This document shows, in pieces, positions 39,963 to 49,686 of a DNA stretch of 49,909 bases. The DNA is from Proteromonas lacertae (lineage: Eukaryota; Sar; Bigyra; Opalinata; Proteromonadidae). The stretch is taken from positions 1-49,909 of the forward strand of contig NGBS01000923.1 of NCBI GenBank assembly GCA_002245135.1, read 5' to 3'. Below the pieces are notes generated by a model. That model was not told where the DNA came from. It worked only from the letters and a program-made list of their open reading frames with translations, and did no database searches. The position numbers were made by a program, and so were the translations under genes. How positions within the stretch are numbered: the first letter of the stretch is position 1; the number at the start of each line of letters is the position of its first letter.

Positions 39963-42900
39963 TTATCTGTCAAGATATCTTACCTTCTTTAAAGCCAAGT
40001 ATATACATATTATAACAATAACAATTTCTATCCATAAATATCCAATATTATTCCAATATTCACTGTATCTTATATCATACATATTACTAAAAAACTCGTG
40101 AATAGTTGTTATACTTCCATCACTGCTTGTAAATGATGGACAATTCGTTATATTAATAACAGATTTTTCACAATCAAATTGATTAGCTGTAGAAGCTTGA
40201 ATTCCAAATGCAAAAGGGTTAATCCAATAAATCCATTTCCAAGGTGCTTTTAAAGAAGGATAACGAAGTTGAAAACCACTACAAGCAAATAAAATACTAC
40301 TACTACATCCCATAACAACACCAGCAACTTGCATAACTGGGAATGTATATGCAAACATTATACCACACATCGTTGCAAATATCATCATTGAATAATTAAC
40401 AACAAATTCTTTAAATACAGCTGATACTGTACTTTTCAAACCCATCATTCCATAAGAGAAACATATATAGCACCAAGCTACAAAGAATAAGAATAATATC
40501 TCTACTAGAACATAACCAATTAATTGTGCAATTGGATGATAAGTTCTCATCGCATCTTCACGATAAAACACCATTCTTCTATCAATTAATATTGGAATTA
40601 CACTTACTAAATTATTTGTAACTACTGTATTTATTCCAAATGATAATGCAGATAATCGACTTAACACATTTCCAGATGTTTCCATTGGTTGTTGGAAGTA
40701 TAATATACCTGTAAATAATGACATTAATAGAAAATTTCTACATTTGGATGTATTATATTCTAATAATCTCCAATCAAATCGGAAATTTCTTTTACTTACT
40801 TCCCATATTTGTTTTGTTATTGAAACTGCATAGTCTTCTTTGAAATTTACTGCTGGAGAATTAGCTGTTTTTATATTCTCAAGGGTAATTTCTACTTTTT
40901 GATGTAAATCTGTTGTCAAATAATAATCACCAAATTTCACATTCTTTGTATTTCTTGTTCCAGCTCCAGTTACATCTAACATCCAACTAGCTGGATTTTG
41001 ATCTTTACCAATTGGACTAACTCCATCGATCTTTTCCATATATTCTACTACCTTACTACCATTTTCACCAAGTGGACCAAAATATACTACTTTTCCACCT
41101 CTTTCTAATAGTAATACATCACTAAATAACTTGAATATTTCAAATGATGGTTGATGGATTGTACAAATTATACTTCGACCACTTGATGTGATTCTTTGTA
41201 ATACTTGACATACTAATAAAGCAGCTGAACTATCTAATCCAGTTGTTGGTTCATCTAAGAATAATATTGACGGATTAGCTGCTAATTCGATTCCTACCAT
41301 CACCAATTTTCTAACACCCATTGGCAAACCACTGTCTATTGGTCCAATCATCATATCTTTATATTCTTTTAATTCTAATAATTCAATCACTTCTTTTATA
41401 TGACTGTAGATTGTTGCTTCACTTGGATGACCAGGATATCTTAATCTGGCACTGAACATCAATGCTTCCATTACTGTCTCAGTTTCAGGTAATGTATCTT
41501 GTTGTTCTACATATCCACTTATCATACATAAATCTTTGGCTTTATATTCTTTTCCATTCAATAAGAATTTACCTTCAATCTTTCCTTGTGTTTTTCTATT
41601 TGCTAATACATCTAATAATGTTGTTTTACCAGCTCCACTTGCTCCCATTAATGCTGTCATACTGTGACTTCTTACATAACCACTAACATCATTTAATAAT
41701 ACTTTATTAACTTTATTTTTACTTGTTGGATCTTTAATTTGTACTGTATATTTTACATGCTCAAATGAAAAATCTATTGATTTGAACTTCACTTCAGAAG
41801 CAGAAGATCTCATTGACATTTCACTTTGTCTTGTTATATCAACAGCTTTTACATCTTTTATATTAACACTTTTACTTGGTGGGAATGGATCATATACAAT
41901 ATAATGTAATACAATCATTTGTAACAATACAAATATAATATGTTCACAAATTAATATCAAGAAATATTGCCATTGTTCATTCTTATCTGTTGGGAAATCA
42001 TATTCTTTTAAGTAAAGTATTCCATCTTCACCATAATCACTACTTGTAAATTCATTCACTGCTAAACCTTTAATCATATAACTTAATGGAGTAAAATAAT
42101 AAAATTCTATTAACCAATCAGGAATTGTTTTACGAGTAATACCAAATCCATTAAATGAATTTAAGAAAAAACCAATTATTGGAATAAAGGCTGATAATAT
42201 TGCAATATTTTTGAATAAATACAGTAACACCAATTGAAGTGAAGTATAATTAACATAACCAATAAATAAGTAGCCCATACAAATCCAATAATGAACTCCA
42301 TTATCACAAAGAGTTAATCCACTCATAAAATAGATTATACTACCAAACAGTAATGTTTCTATTAATTGAATAGGATATTGGTTTATTGTAACACTTGTAA
42401 CATAAGTTGGAACAGAAAATAAACCACTTTGGACTTGTTTATACATCACTGGTTTTGAAAAGAATAATCCAATAACTACAGAATTAGCAGTACTAACCAA
42501 TGTCATTACAACAGTAGAAATTAAACCAGTTTTAGCTGTATAATCATCTTTCTTTATATCGAAAAATAACCATCCAAATATTAAACCCATTATTATTTGT
42601 TGAATTATTCTTGCTATTAAAAAACCCTTATCCATAAATGTACATTTTCCTTGTCTTTTCATTAAGTACATTAATTCATGCCAAAATGGCATTGGATGAG
42701 ATTTGTTGAACATCGTTTCGTTATAATCATTCTTTGGAACTTCTGTTTTTTCGACTTTTTCATTCACACTTTCTAAATTCTTCTTCTTTAAATCACTCAT
42801 TTCATATTTCTCTACTAAATATCGAGTTCTTAATGGAATTGCTTCATCTTTTCGATAAACTACTCTTGTTTCTTCTTTACCAACTTCACAAATAAATGCA

Positions 42901-43955
42901 CCTAAATCTTTTCCTTCGATCATTTCATAACCAATTGAATTGAAATAAGGTAATATTCCATCACATGCACCAGCATATATAATTTGACCTTCACTCAATA
43001 TTATTATATTATCAAATAATGCAATTACCTCTGGATCTGGTTGTAATAAGTGACATACTAAGATTCCTTCAAATATTTTTGTCCATTGATTTAAGAATTT
43101 ACAAATATCAAATGTTACTGCACTATCTAAACCAGTACTGATTTTATCTAATAATAATACTCGACTTGGACCTAATAAAGATTCACCCAAACTCACTCTC
43201 TTCATTTCACCACCACTACAACCACGATGAACTGCATCTCCAACTATCGTATCTTTACATGTACCTAATCCTAATAATTTCAAGAACAAATCACTTCGAA
43301 TATTTATATCATCTTCTATCATTGAATGGCCTTTACTTTTCATTTCACCTTTACCATTCAAACAACCTACTGCGAAATCAAATGTATCTTTGACAGATAA
43401 TAAAGGTAAATGAATATCTAATTGTCCACAGAAACTTGAATAATGTGACCAATTCAATTCTTTCAATTTTTTACCATTACATGTAATTGAACCAGTTATT
43501 TGGCTTTCTGGTAAGGTATTTGCTAATAATTTTAGCACTGTAGAACTACCACATGACGGAGGACCCATTACTAATGTTGAAGTACCAGGCTTGAATCTAA
43601 ATGTGATATTCTTAACTACTGGACGATTTTCATATATATCACAAGGGAATGCATTACGAATTTCATTATAGAAACCTTGGAGTATGTTAATCACACCATG
43701 TTCTTCACTTTTCAGTTGTTTGGCTGTATAATTCACTCCTTTCATAGCAATATCCACTGGAGGTAAATCAGGTAAAATAGATTTCACTTGTTTAGCATAA
43801 TACTCATATCCACTTTCTAATGCTTCATTAGCTGAAGATAAACTGACTATTTTCACTGGTAGTTCTTCTTTGCTAAGATCTTTCACTGTTTCTGGGATGA
43901 TTATACTGTTTTTATTCATGTTTAGATGATACAACAGGGGTTGTTTAATAAACAC
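39963..43955 (-). CDS. Full-size ABCG/PDR-type ABC transporter
   Basis: An uninterrupted 1330-residue protein with the (NBD-TMD)x2 order of pleiotropic drug resistance transporters. NBD1: Walker A GPPSCGSST (~131), signature CSGGEMKRVSLGE, Walker-B region LLLDKISTGLDSA. TMD1 ~430-690 with several hydrophobic helices. NBD2: Walker A GASGAGKTTLL (~772), divergent signature GLPMGVRKLVM, Walker B LFLDEPTTGLDSS, then H-loop CTIHQPS. TMD2 ~1060-1320. Such pumps export lipids and xenobiotics at the plasma membrane. In NBD1 the usual catalytic Glu after Walker B is Lys (DK), so only one ATP site may be fully active, an asymmetry known in this family. It has no introns, unlike its host-gene neighbours. 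Confidence 0.95.
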   Translation of the reverse strand: MFIKQPLLYHLNMNKNSIIIPETVKDLSKEELPVKIVSLSSANEALESGYEYYAKQVKSILPDLPPVDIAMKGVNYTAKQLKSEEHGVINILQGFYNEIRNAFPCDIYENRPVVKNITFRFKPGTSTLVMGPPSCGSSTVLKLLANTLPESQITGSITCNGKKLKELNWSHYSSFCGQLDIHLPLLSVKDTFDFAVGCLNGKGEMKSKGHSMIEDDINIRSDLFLKLLGLGTCKDTIVGDAVHRGCSGGEMKRVSLGESLLGPSRVLLLDKISTGLDSAVTFDICKFLNQWTKIFEGILVCHLLQPDPEVIALFDNIIILSEGQIIYAGACDGILPYFNSIGYEMIEGKDLGAFICEVGKEETRVVYRKDEAIPLRTRYLVEKYEMSDLKKKNLESVNEKVEKTEVPKNDYNETMFNKSHPMPFWHELMYLMKRQGKCTFMDKGFLIARIIQQIIMGLIFGWLFFDIKKDDYTAKTGLISTVVMTLVSTANSVVIGLFFSKPVMYKQVQSGLFSVPTYVTSVTINQYPIQLIETLLFGSIIYFMSGLTLCDNGVHYWICMGYLFIGYVNYTSLQLVLLYLFKNIAILSAFIPIIGFFLNSFNGFGITRKTIPDWLIEFYYFTPLSYMIKGLAVNEFTSSDYGEDGILYLKEYDFPTDKNEQWQYFLILICEHIIFVLLQMIVLHYIVYDPFPPSKSVNIKDVKAVDITRQSEMSMRSSASEVKFKSIDFSFEHVKYTVQIKDPTSKNKVNKVLLNDVSGYVRSHSMTALMGASGAGKTTLLDVLANRKTQGKIEGKFLLNGKEYKAKDLCMISGYVEQQDTLPETETVMEALMFSARLRYPGHPSEATIYSHIKEVIELLELKEYKDMMIGPIDSGLPMGVRKLVMVGIELAANPSILFLDEPTTGLDSSAALLVCQVLQRITSSGRSIICTIHQPSFEIFKLFSDVLLLERGGKVVYFGPLGENGSKVVEYMEKIDGVSPIGKDQNPASWMLDVTGAGTRNTKNVKFGDYYLTTDLHQKVEITLENIKTANSPAVNFKEDYAVSITKQIWEVSKRNFRFDWRLLEYNTSKCRNFLLMSLFTGILYFQQPMETSGNVLSRLSALSFGINTVVTNNLVSVIPILIDRRMVFYREDAMRTYHPIAQLIGYVLVEILFLFFVAWCYICFSYGMMGLKSTVSAVFKEFVVNYSMMIFATMCGIMFAYTFPVMQVAGVVMGCSSSILFACSGFQLRYPSLKAPWKWIYWINPFAFGIQASTANQFDCEKSVINITNCPSFTSSDGSITTIHEFFSNMYDIRYSEYWNNIGYLWIEIVIVIICIYLALKKVRYLDR

Positions 43956-44517
43956 TTTCTTAGCACTAGCCGTTTCACTGTTTTACCAACAACACTGGTT
44001 GTTCCTTTGCATATTCATTACATTTTTGCTCAACCAACTCTACATTATCACAATAAGAGATGATTTATATTTTTATGATTAACAACAATATTCTCACTTC
44101 TATAATTGACAATTATCATATTTTATAACACTATACTCACTGCTTTACTCTAAATATACAAAGGCTCACCATTTAATCTAATTATTAATAACATTTATAT
44201 TTATGATTATATACTATCACATATTTTAATAAAATTAACTCATTAAATTTGCTTGTTGTTTTTAAAAAATGAAATTTAAATGATGAAGGTTTACGGAAAT
44301 ATTTTCAATAAATACACCAGTTTAAAGTTTATTTTAAAAACATAAAATTTAAATGAAATCAAAATCTAATGAAACATTCTATTTGTATCTAATACTTAAT
44401 ATAACTCATGACACTGAATTATTAAGATTGTGATTTGTTAATAAAGAGTGATATGATATTAGGTCTTTAAATATTTAGTAGAAAATTATATTCAAATCAA
44501 TAATTTTAAATTCACTC

Positions 44518-44555
<38 letters not shown>

Positions 44556-44902
44556 CGCTAACTTTTATAAAAAAACTACATTCATTACTTTATATATTTA
44601 CTTGAATATAATTAGCATAAATAGACAAATTTAGTTGTATACATAATAATAGTAAATAAAGGTTCTGGCACACCGAGCCGTATGACTCGGGCTCCTGGCA
44701 CACCAAACCAAACTTTTTAAAAATACGTGACCTATGTCATATTAGGTCATAATTTATTTTAGTAATTTTCTAAAAAATTCTAATATAATTTTCTTAGAAT
44801 TTTCTTTATTTTATTCTTTTTGATTTTCTTGTTTCTTTTGATTGAATGTAATTAGTTAGAATTGTTTTAATTGTTTTCTTAATTATATTTTTCGAAAAAA
44901 AA
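43956..44902. other. Intergenic region upstream of the ABC transporter
   Basis: No gene seen. It contains 13 CAA units (44518-44556) and a GC-richer patch at about 44662-44705 in which CTGGCACACC occurs twice around GAGCCGTATGACTCGGGCTC, itself a short hairpin. The ABC promoter should lie within the first few hundred bases. Confidence 0.5.
44518..44556 (+). repeat. (CAA)13 microsatellite
   Basis: Thirteen uninterrupted CAA units, about 560 bp upstream of the ABC transporter start. Confidence 0.95.
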
Positions 44903-44956
44903 AAGGGAGGAGACTCCTATCTTCATTGGGGATTGAAGATAGGAGTCTCCTCCCTT
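44903..44956. repeat. Perfect 23-bp hairpin near the second Polinton
   Basis: Arms 44903-44925 and 44934-44956 are perfectly complementary (AAGGGAGGAGACTCCTATCT...) around an 8-nt loop. It is GC-richer than its surroundings. It lies about 90 bp past the stop of the minus-strand gene at 45044, so it could be a 3' end signal or mark the element boundary. Confidence 0.85.
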
Positions 44957-45043
44957 AAAAAGAAGAACATTATGATCAAACTTATATAATAAATAAAAAA
45001 AAATAAACATCAATTCAATAAGATAACAATAATAATAATAATA

Positions 45044-45970
45044 TTAATCATCTTCGTCGTCACTAATTATAATTAGCTCATGATAAACCTTTTCTTCTTT
45101 CTTCATTCTCTCTTCTTCTTCTAATTTTCGTTTTTTACTCACTTGTAAATCTCTTGTGAAGAAATGGATTCTCTTTTTCTTTTGATTAATATTATCAATT
45201 GGAAATTTAATATTATATACAATATTATCAGGATAAATACTTGCTACTACTGATTCCATATCACCAAAACCTATAAAAAATAAAGAATTATCTAATTCAA
45301 CGTCATTATTATTTTTTCTTATATCACCTCCAAAATATCCTGTATAACCTGTTAAATATCCATCTATACTATCTCCAACTAAATCGAATTCGTTTCTAAT
45401 AGGATTTAATTTTATGTTCATATTTCCAAATGAACGAATGAATTTGTCTTTTTGATATATAGTTCTAGTATTAAAGGATTCCATAATTTTATTACTATAA
45501 TCTATAATTAATCTTGCATCTCTAATAGATTCTGATTTTGCTGATTTTCTTATAGGATTAAATGCAATTCTATTTAAATCATTTGTATTATAATAGAGAT
45601 AATTGTTTCTATATATTACATTTGTAATGTTGTATAAATATTCCAGCATTCTGAACAATCTATTAAATACAATTTTCTCCATTTTAAATGAACAAACATA
45701 GTTGACAAAATAGTTCAATACTGAAAACATGTGTATATTATTACATGAATTTGAATCATTAATCATATTAATTAATAATTTGGATAAAAATTTGATATAC
45801 ACTTTAATATAAGTTGCATCATATAGGAAACTTGATAAATCTACACCAATATAATTTATTATGTATATTAAATCTAATTTAAGTAAATTGAATGATAAAT
45901 ATATTAAATCCTGATATGTATGAGTATCTGAACATGTTCTAATGCAAGCACTTCTTCTTGTTCTTGCCAT
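45044..45970 (-). CDS. Unknown Polinton-associated protein with H3-tail-like start and SIM-like end
   Basis: 308 residues, no family recognised. It begins MARTRRSACIR, which shares its first residues with histone H3 (MARTKQTAR). The middle is helical and hydrophobic (LSFNLLKLDLIYIINYIGVD). Near the end is a nuclear-localisation-like SKKRKLEEEER, and the C-terminus is HELIIISDDEDD, a textbook SUMO-interacting motif (hydrophobic run plus acids). Together these suggest a nuclear, chromatin- or SUMO-directed protein; this is inference. The gene is next to virion genes, so it is probably carried by the element. Confidence 0.6.
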   Translation of the reverse strand: MARTRRSACIRTCSDTHTYQDLIYLSFNLLKLDLIYIINYIGVDLSSFLYDATYIKVYIKFLSKLLINMINDSNSCNNIHMFSVLNYFVNYVCSFKMEKIVFNRLFRMLEYLYNITNVIYRNNYLYYNTNDLNRIAFNPIRKSAKSESIRDARLIIDYSNKIMESFNTRTIYQKDKFIRSFGNMNIKLNPIRNEFDLVGDSIDGYLTGYTGYFGGDIRKNNNDVELDNSLFFIGFGDMESVVASIYPDNIVYNIKFPIDNINQKKKRIHFFTRDLQVSKKRKLEEEERMKKEEKVYHELIIISDDEDD

Positions 45971-46122
45971 TTCTTGCTATATAATATTAAAAAATCAAAT
46001 AAAATAATAAAATATAACGTAAAAATGGTTATTTAATTTTTGTTATTTTTTAATAACCCAAATTTTTAAAAACTTTAAATAGCAATATATAAACAATTTA
46101 ACAACAAATTAATAACATATAT

Positions 46123-46398
46123 TTAAATAGTTTGTTTATATCTACCTATCTTTGAGTTTATATTTGGTTTGCTTTTCAAAATGTCATTAATTTCAATCTG
46201 ACTTTTTAAATTGTTGATTGTTTCTTCATGAGCAAGACCTCTCTCTATAATCTCATTCATATTGACTCTCATATCTGACAGCTCTTGTGAATTAGGTAAG
46301 CAATTGTGAGATTTCATATATTTCCACAATGCCATAGCTATAATATAGAGAATAAAGACTAAGACGCTTAGAAATATGTTAAAATAATCGTTTTCCAT
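46123..46398 (-). CDS. Small single-pass membrane protein of the Polinton
   Basis: 91 residues with a clear transmembrane helix at ~8-25 (IFLSVLVFILYIIAMALW), followed by a charged, coiled-coil-like cytoplasmic or virion-interior part (MRVNMNEIIERGLAHEETINNLKSQI). Small membrane proteins are common in virus-like elements. No family recognised. It lies between two other minus-strand genes. Confidence 0.55.
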   Translation of the reverse strand: MENDYFNIFLSVLVFILYIIAMALWKYMKSHNCLPNSQELSDMRVNMNEIIERGLAHEETINNLKSQIEINDILKSKPNINSKIGRYKQTI

Positions 46399-46482
46399 TC
46401 AAAACAGAGTTTTTTAAAAGTAATTGAACAATTTAATTTAAAAAATTGAACAAAAAAACAAAATAAAACTATAAAAGACATA

Positions 46483-47121
46483 TTAATACATATAACCATT
46501 ATTCAAACTATCATTGAATAGATTGTTGTAACTCATATAACATTCATCACGTGCGATATCATTAATGCTATCAAGAGATAGATTGCTATTACTATTACTT
46601 TCTCTATTATTTAGAGAATAAAGCGTATTATAATTACTATTTATTACTTTTGATGTGTTTTTAATAAGTGTCTCAGATGGGATTATCTTCTTGACTTGTT
46701 CATTTAGATTAATTATCTTCTTTAATTGTTGTTGAATATTTTGTTGGTTTTCTATAATCCTTTTTTGACCCATAGTCCTCTTCTCTTTGTTATTAAAACT
46801 TCTTATGAATGATGATGATGAGAATGGAGGTAAATTGTTCTCATCTATTGCGAATTCTTTACTTAAGTCTCTAAACCATAAGCCTTTTTTAAGCCTTTCT
46901 TCTACATCGCATTGATACTCTGGATCAATGTACTGTAGTATATATCTAATTTCGTTGTATGTGAGTTCAGACTTCATACCAGAGATGTAATTATAAAGTT
47001 TAGTTCGAGTGGGAGATCTAATTTTACCATCATTTCTGAAACATCGCATTAATATATGCTTATCTAAGTTATTCAAACATAGATTAACCTTTTTAGATTG
47101 CTTAGAATTTTCTACGCTCAT
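46483..47121 (-). CDS. Unknown Polinton protein, divergent from minor capsid gene
   Basis: 212 residues from the ATG at 47121 (MSVENSKQSKKVN); an upstream ATG at 47157 would add a hydrophobic stretch. The N-terminal half is basic and helical with RSPTRTKLYNYISGMKSELT, possibly nucleic-acid binding; the C-terminal half is Asn/Ser-rich and low-complexity. It shares about 110 bp of AT-rich upstream DNA with the divergent penton-like gene, a possible common promoter. Confidence 0.5.
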   Translation of the reverse strand: MSVENSKQSKKVNLCLNNLDKHILMRCFRNDGKIRSPTRTKLYNYISGMKSELTYNEIRYILQYIDPEYQCDVEERLKKGLWFRDLSKEFAIDENNLPPFSSSSFIRSFNNKEKRTMGQKRIIENQQNIQQQLKKIINLNEQVKKIIPSETLIKNTSKVINSNYNTLYSLNNRESNSNSNLSLDSINDIARDECYMSYNNLFNDSLNNGYMY

Positions 47122-47230
47122 CGTATAAACAGAAATTAAAAATATTAAATTGTGCAAAAATGCTTATAATATTAATAATGCTTATTATGCTTATTTCTTC
47201 AATTTCGGTTACACATTTATATAAAAACAA

Positions 47231-48220
47231 ATGATTCCTTATGAACATCGTACTTATTACCTTAATTCTGATATGGTATCTTCTGCTAATCAGTTTTCTA
47301 CTAAGTATAAAAAAGTTTTGCATTTACCTGCATTCGATGAAGATTATTCTGACATTTCATTGAAAGACTGTGTTATTCCTAATAGTTTTCCTACTATACA
47401 AGAGGATACTAATGACACTTTCAGTATATTCATAGATTTACAAGTTAATCCAAGTTATGGATCTTATAAATTTGATAGAGATGAATTATATAAAGGAGTT
47501 AAAATACCAGAAGGTTTTTATACTCAAGATCAAATACTTAAGATTATTAACAATGTATTCAAAGATATTACATTAAAAGATTTTATGCCTTATAATGAAG
47601 AAGTATTATCAGAGGATGATAAGAATATGCAAATGTTTATAGGTGATGTATTTGAAATAGATGATAAAGATGATTTTCAAACTAATCACTTACAAATAGT
47701 TGGTAAAACAACAGTCTTATATGATCCTGTTAGAAGTAGTGGTAAATATAGTTATCCAATATGTTGGATTAAAACTATTAAAATAGTTACTAAAGATTTA
47801 GCATATAAATATTTTGGTATATCAAAGAAAGGTTATTTTGATTGTTATAATCCAGAAGGTAATATTAAATTTGAACCAAGTATGATTAAAGATAATAAAG
47901 AAAGATATATTGAAAGACAATTACCATTAGTTCAATTACCTTTCAGACCTACTTTAATATGGGTTACTTCCATTACTATTAGAATGGATATAGTAAATAT
48001 AGATCAAGATAGTCATGTTTTAGATAGTATTCCTATAACAAATCCTGAATCAAGTTTTATCACTTATCAGAATTATGATATTTTTAATACTAGTAAAAAG
48101 TTTAATAATACTTATAGTAATGGTCAGATCATTTTGCAGATTACACAGCAAAATGGTTATGAGTTGAATTTAGATAATATAGAGTTTTGTATGAGTATTG
48201 TTGTTTTTAAAAGAACTTAA
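47231..48220 (+). CDS. Minor capsid (penton-like) protein
   Basis: 329 residues, uninterrupted. The layout matches Polinton minor capsid proteins: a short N-terminal arm (HRTYYLNSDMVSS), a strand-rich start (DISLKDCVIPNSFPTI...FSIFIDLQV), then the characteristic VKIPEGFYTQDQILKIINNV, and a C-terminal strand-rich region (LIWVTSITIRMDIVNI; ELNLDNIEFCMSIVVFK). It is expected to form the single-jelly-roll pentamers at capsid vertices. It is followed after 28 nt by the major capsid region. This rests on motif layout, not a database match. Confidence 0.72.
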   Translation: MIPYEHRTYYLNSDMVSSANQFSTKYKKVLHLPAFDEDYSDISLKDCVIPNSFPTIQEDTNDTFSIFIDLQVNPSYGSYKFDRDELYKGVKIPEGFYTQDQILKIINNVFKDITLKDFMPYNEEVLSEDDKNMQMFIGDVFEIDDKDDFQTNHLQIVGKTTVLYDPVRSSGKYSYPICWIKTIKIVTKDLAYKYFGISKKGYFDCYNPEGNIKFEPSMIKDNKERYIERQLPLVQLPFRPTLIWVTSITIRMDIVNIDQDSHVLDSIPITNPESSFITYQNYDIFNTSKKFNNTYSNGQIILQITQQNGYELNLDNIEFCMSIVVFKRT

Positions 48221-48247
48221 TTAATTTCTTTTTAATCTATTATTTCT

Positions 48248-49686
48248 TTGCTTAATATGTCTTTATCTATTCCTAAAGAACAAAAACATGGTGTAGAGAC
48301 ACCTGTTATGCTTCCTTTTTATCAATATGTAAAATTAAGTCCAGTTGGCTCAGCAAGTGATTGGACTATAAATGGGGATACATATACTCAAGAAATAAAG
48401 TTTGAATTAAGCGGAGATAACATAATTAACTTGTCTAAGTCTTACATTCAGTATGATCTTGTTATTAGAACTACGCCAATTAAAAGTAGTGTGCAAGCAT
48501 GGACTGGTAATGCAACTAGTGATAGAGATAGTTATCCTAATTTTATTAAAGGATTAAAAGAAGGTTTTGGTATTGCTTCATTCAGAATATGCAATCAGAC
48601 AGGTACAGATTTAGTTAGAGTGGATGATAGTTATGAACCATATCGTATATTTATGGATGAAATTGTTCGTAAGAGACCAGATTCAGTATTATCAAGCAAA
48701 TTATTATGATGGTATTAAATTGAAATGGAATGATAAAATTAAAGATAAAGTTATAGAAGATGAAGCTGAGTTTGTAATACCATATAATAAAAATATCAAA
48801 TAAAAGATGCTGCCGATAGTCATTATACATTTGATAATGAGCCAGAATTTAGATTACATGTTAAAATACCTTTAGGAAGATTTTATAATACATTTGCTGC
48901 AATGAAAAGTGATGTATTCTTTGCAGAACGTATGTATATATGTGTTAAATTCCAAACTATTGATAAATTTGGTCCATTTAAATCTTGGGCAAATAAAGCT
49001 ACTAGTAAAAAAGGTGAAACTAAAGTAGATTCTTCATTTAATTTTACAACACCAGAAGTTGTTGAGAATAACATAAAATAGAAAATATGAGATTTTATGC
49101 ATATTATAATAAGGATAGTCAATGCAATAACCAATACTAAAAACTATTGTTTATCTAACCAATACAATTCAATGATTTTAGATGTCATCAAGTTTCTTAT
49201 AGTTCTCCTAATGGAATATTCAATTATAGTTTTACATTGAATAGTTCTAATGGACCATTTTTAAGATTTATTATTTATAGACCATGGGATGAAGACGATA
49301 ATAAATGGTTACGTATACCAGAAAATGCACAATTTAGATGGATGATAAACGACTTTGTTCATCAACCAGATTATGCTTTAATGCAATATTATGATAGTTA
49401 TATGATGGTACAAGATTATTTTAAAGATTCTTGGTATGATGTTTTCAGACAAGATAAAAGTTTCAATGAGAAATTTTTCGAAATTTTAAACTTTGGTTCA
49501 AGAGATTTAGATAATATTAAGAATCAAGCAGGTAGACCTTTAGCTGCTGATTTAAAAATTACTTTTGAAATTAGTTGTCCTGGAGATCCAGCATTACAAC
49601 ACATAGAATATGTCATAAATTTTATATTATTACAGGTAGATTATGTACTATTAATGGAAGTGGTATTGTTAGTGTTGTTTAAATAA
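48248..49686 (+). pseudogene. MCP: Major capsid protein region, looks broken
   Basis: Translation shows capsid-like strand-rich segments: PVMLPFYQYVKLSPVGSASD and YTQEIKFELSGDNIINLSKS near the start, FRLHVKIPLGRFYNTFAAMK-like coding in the middle, and PFLRFIIYRPWDEDDNKWLR and DLKITFEISCPGD toward the end. Position after a penton-like gene and overall size (about 480 codons) fit a double-jelly-roll Polinton major capsid protein. The coding is spread over more than one frame, with about three breaks, so it is a fossil. The window ends about 220 bp further on. Confidence 0.68.
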
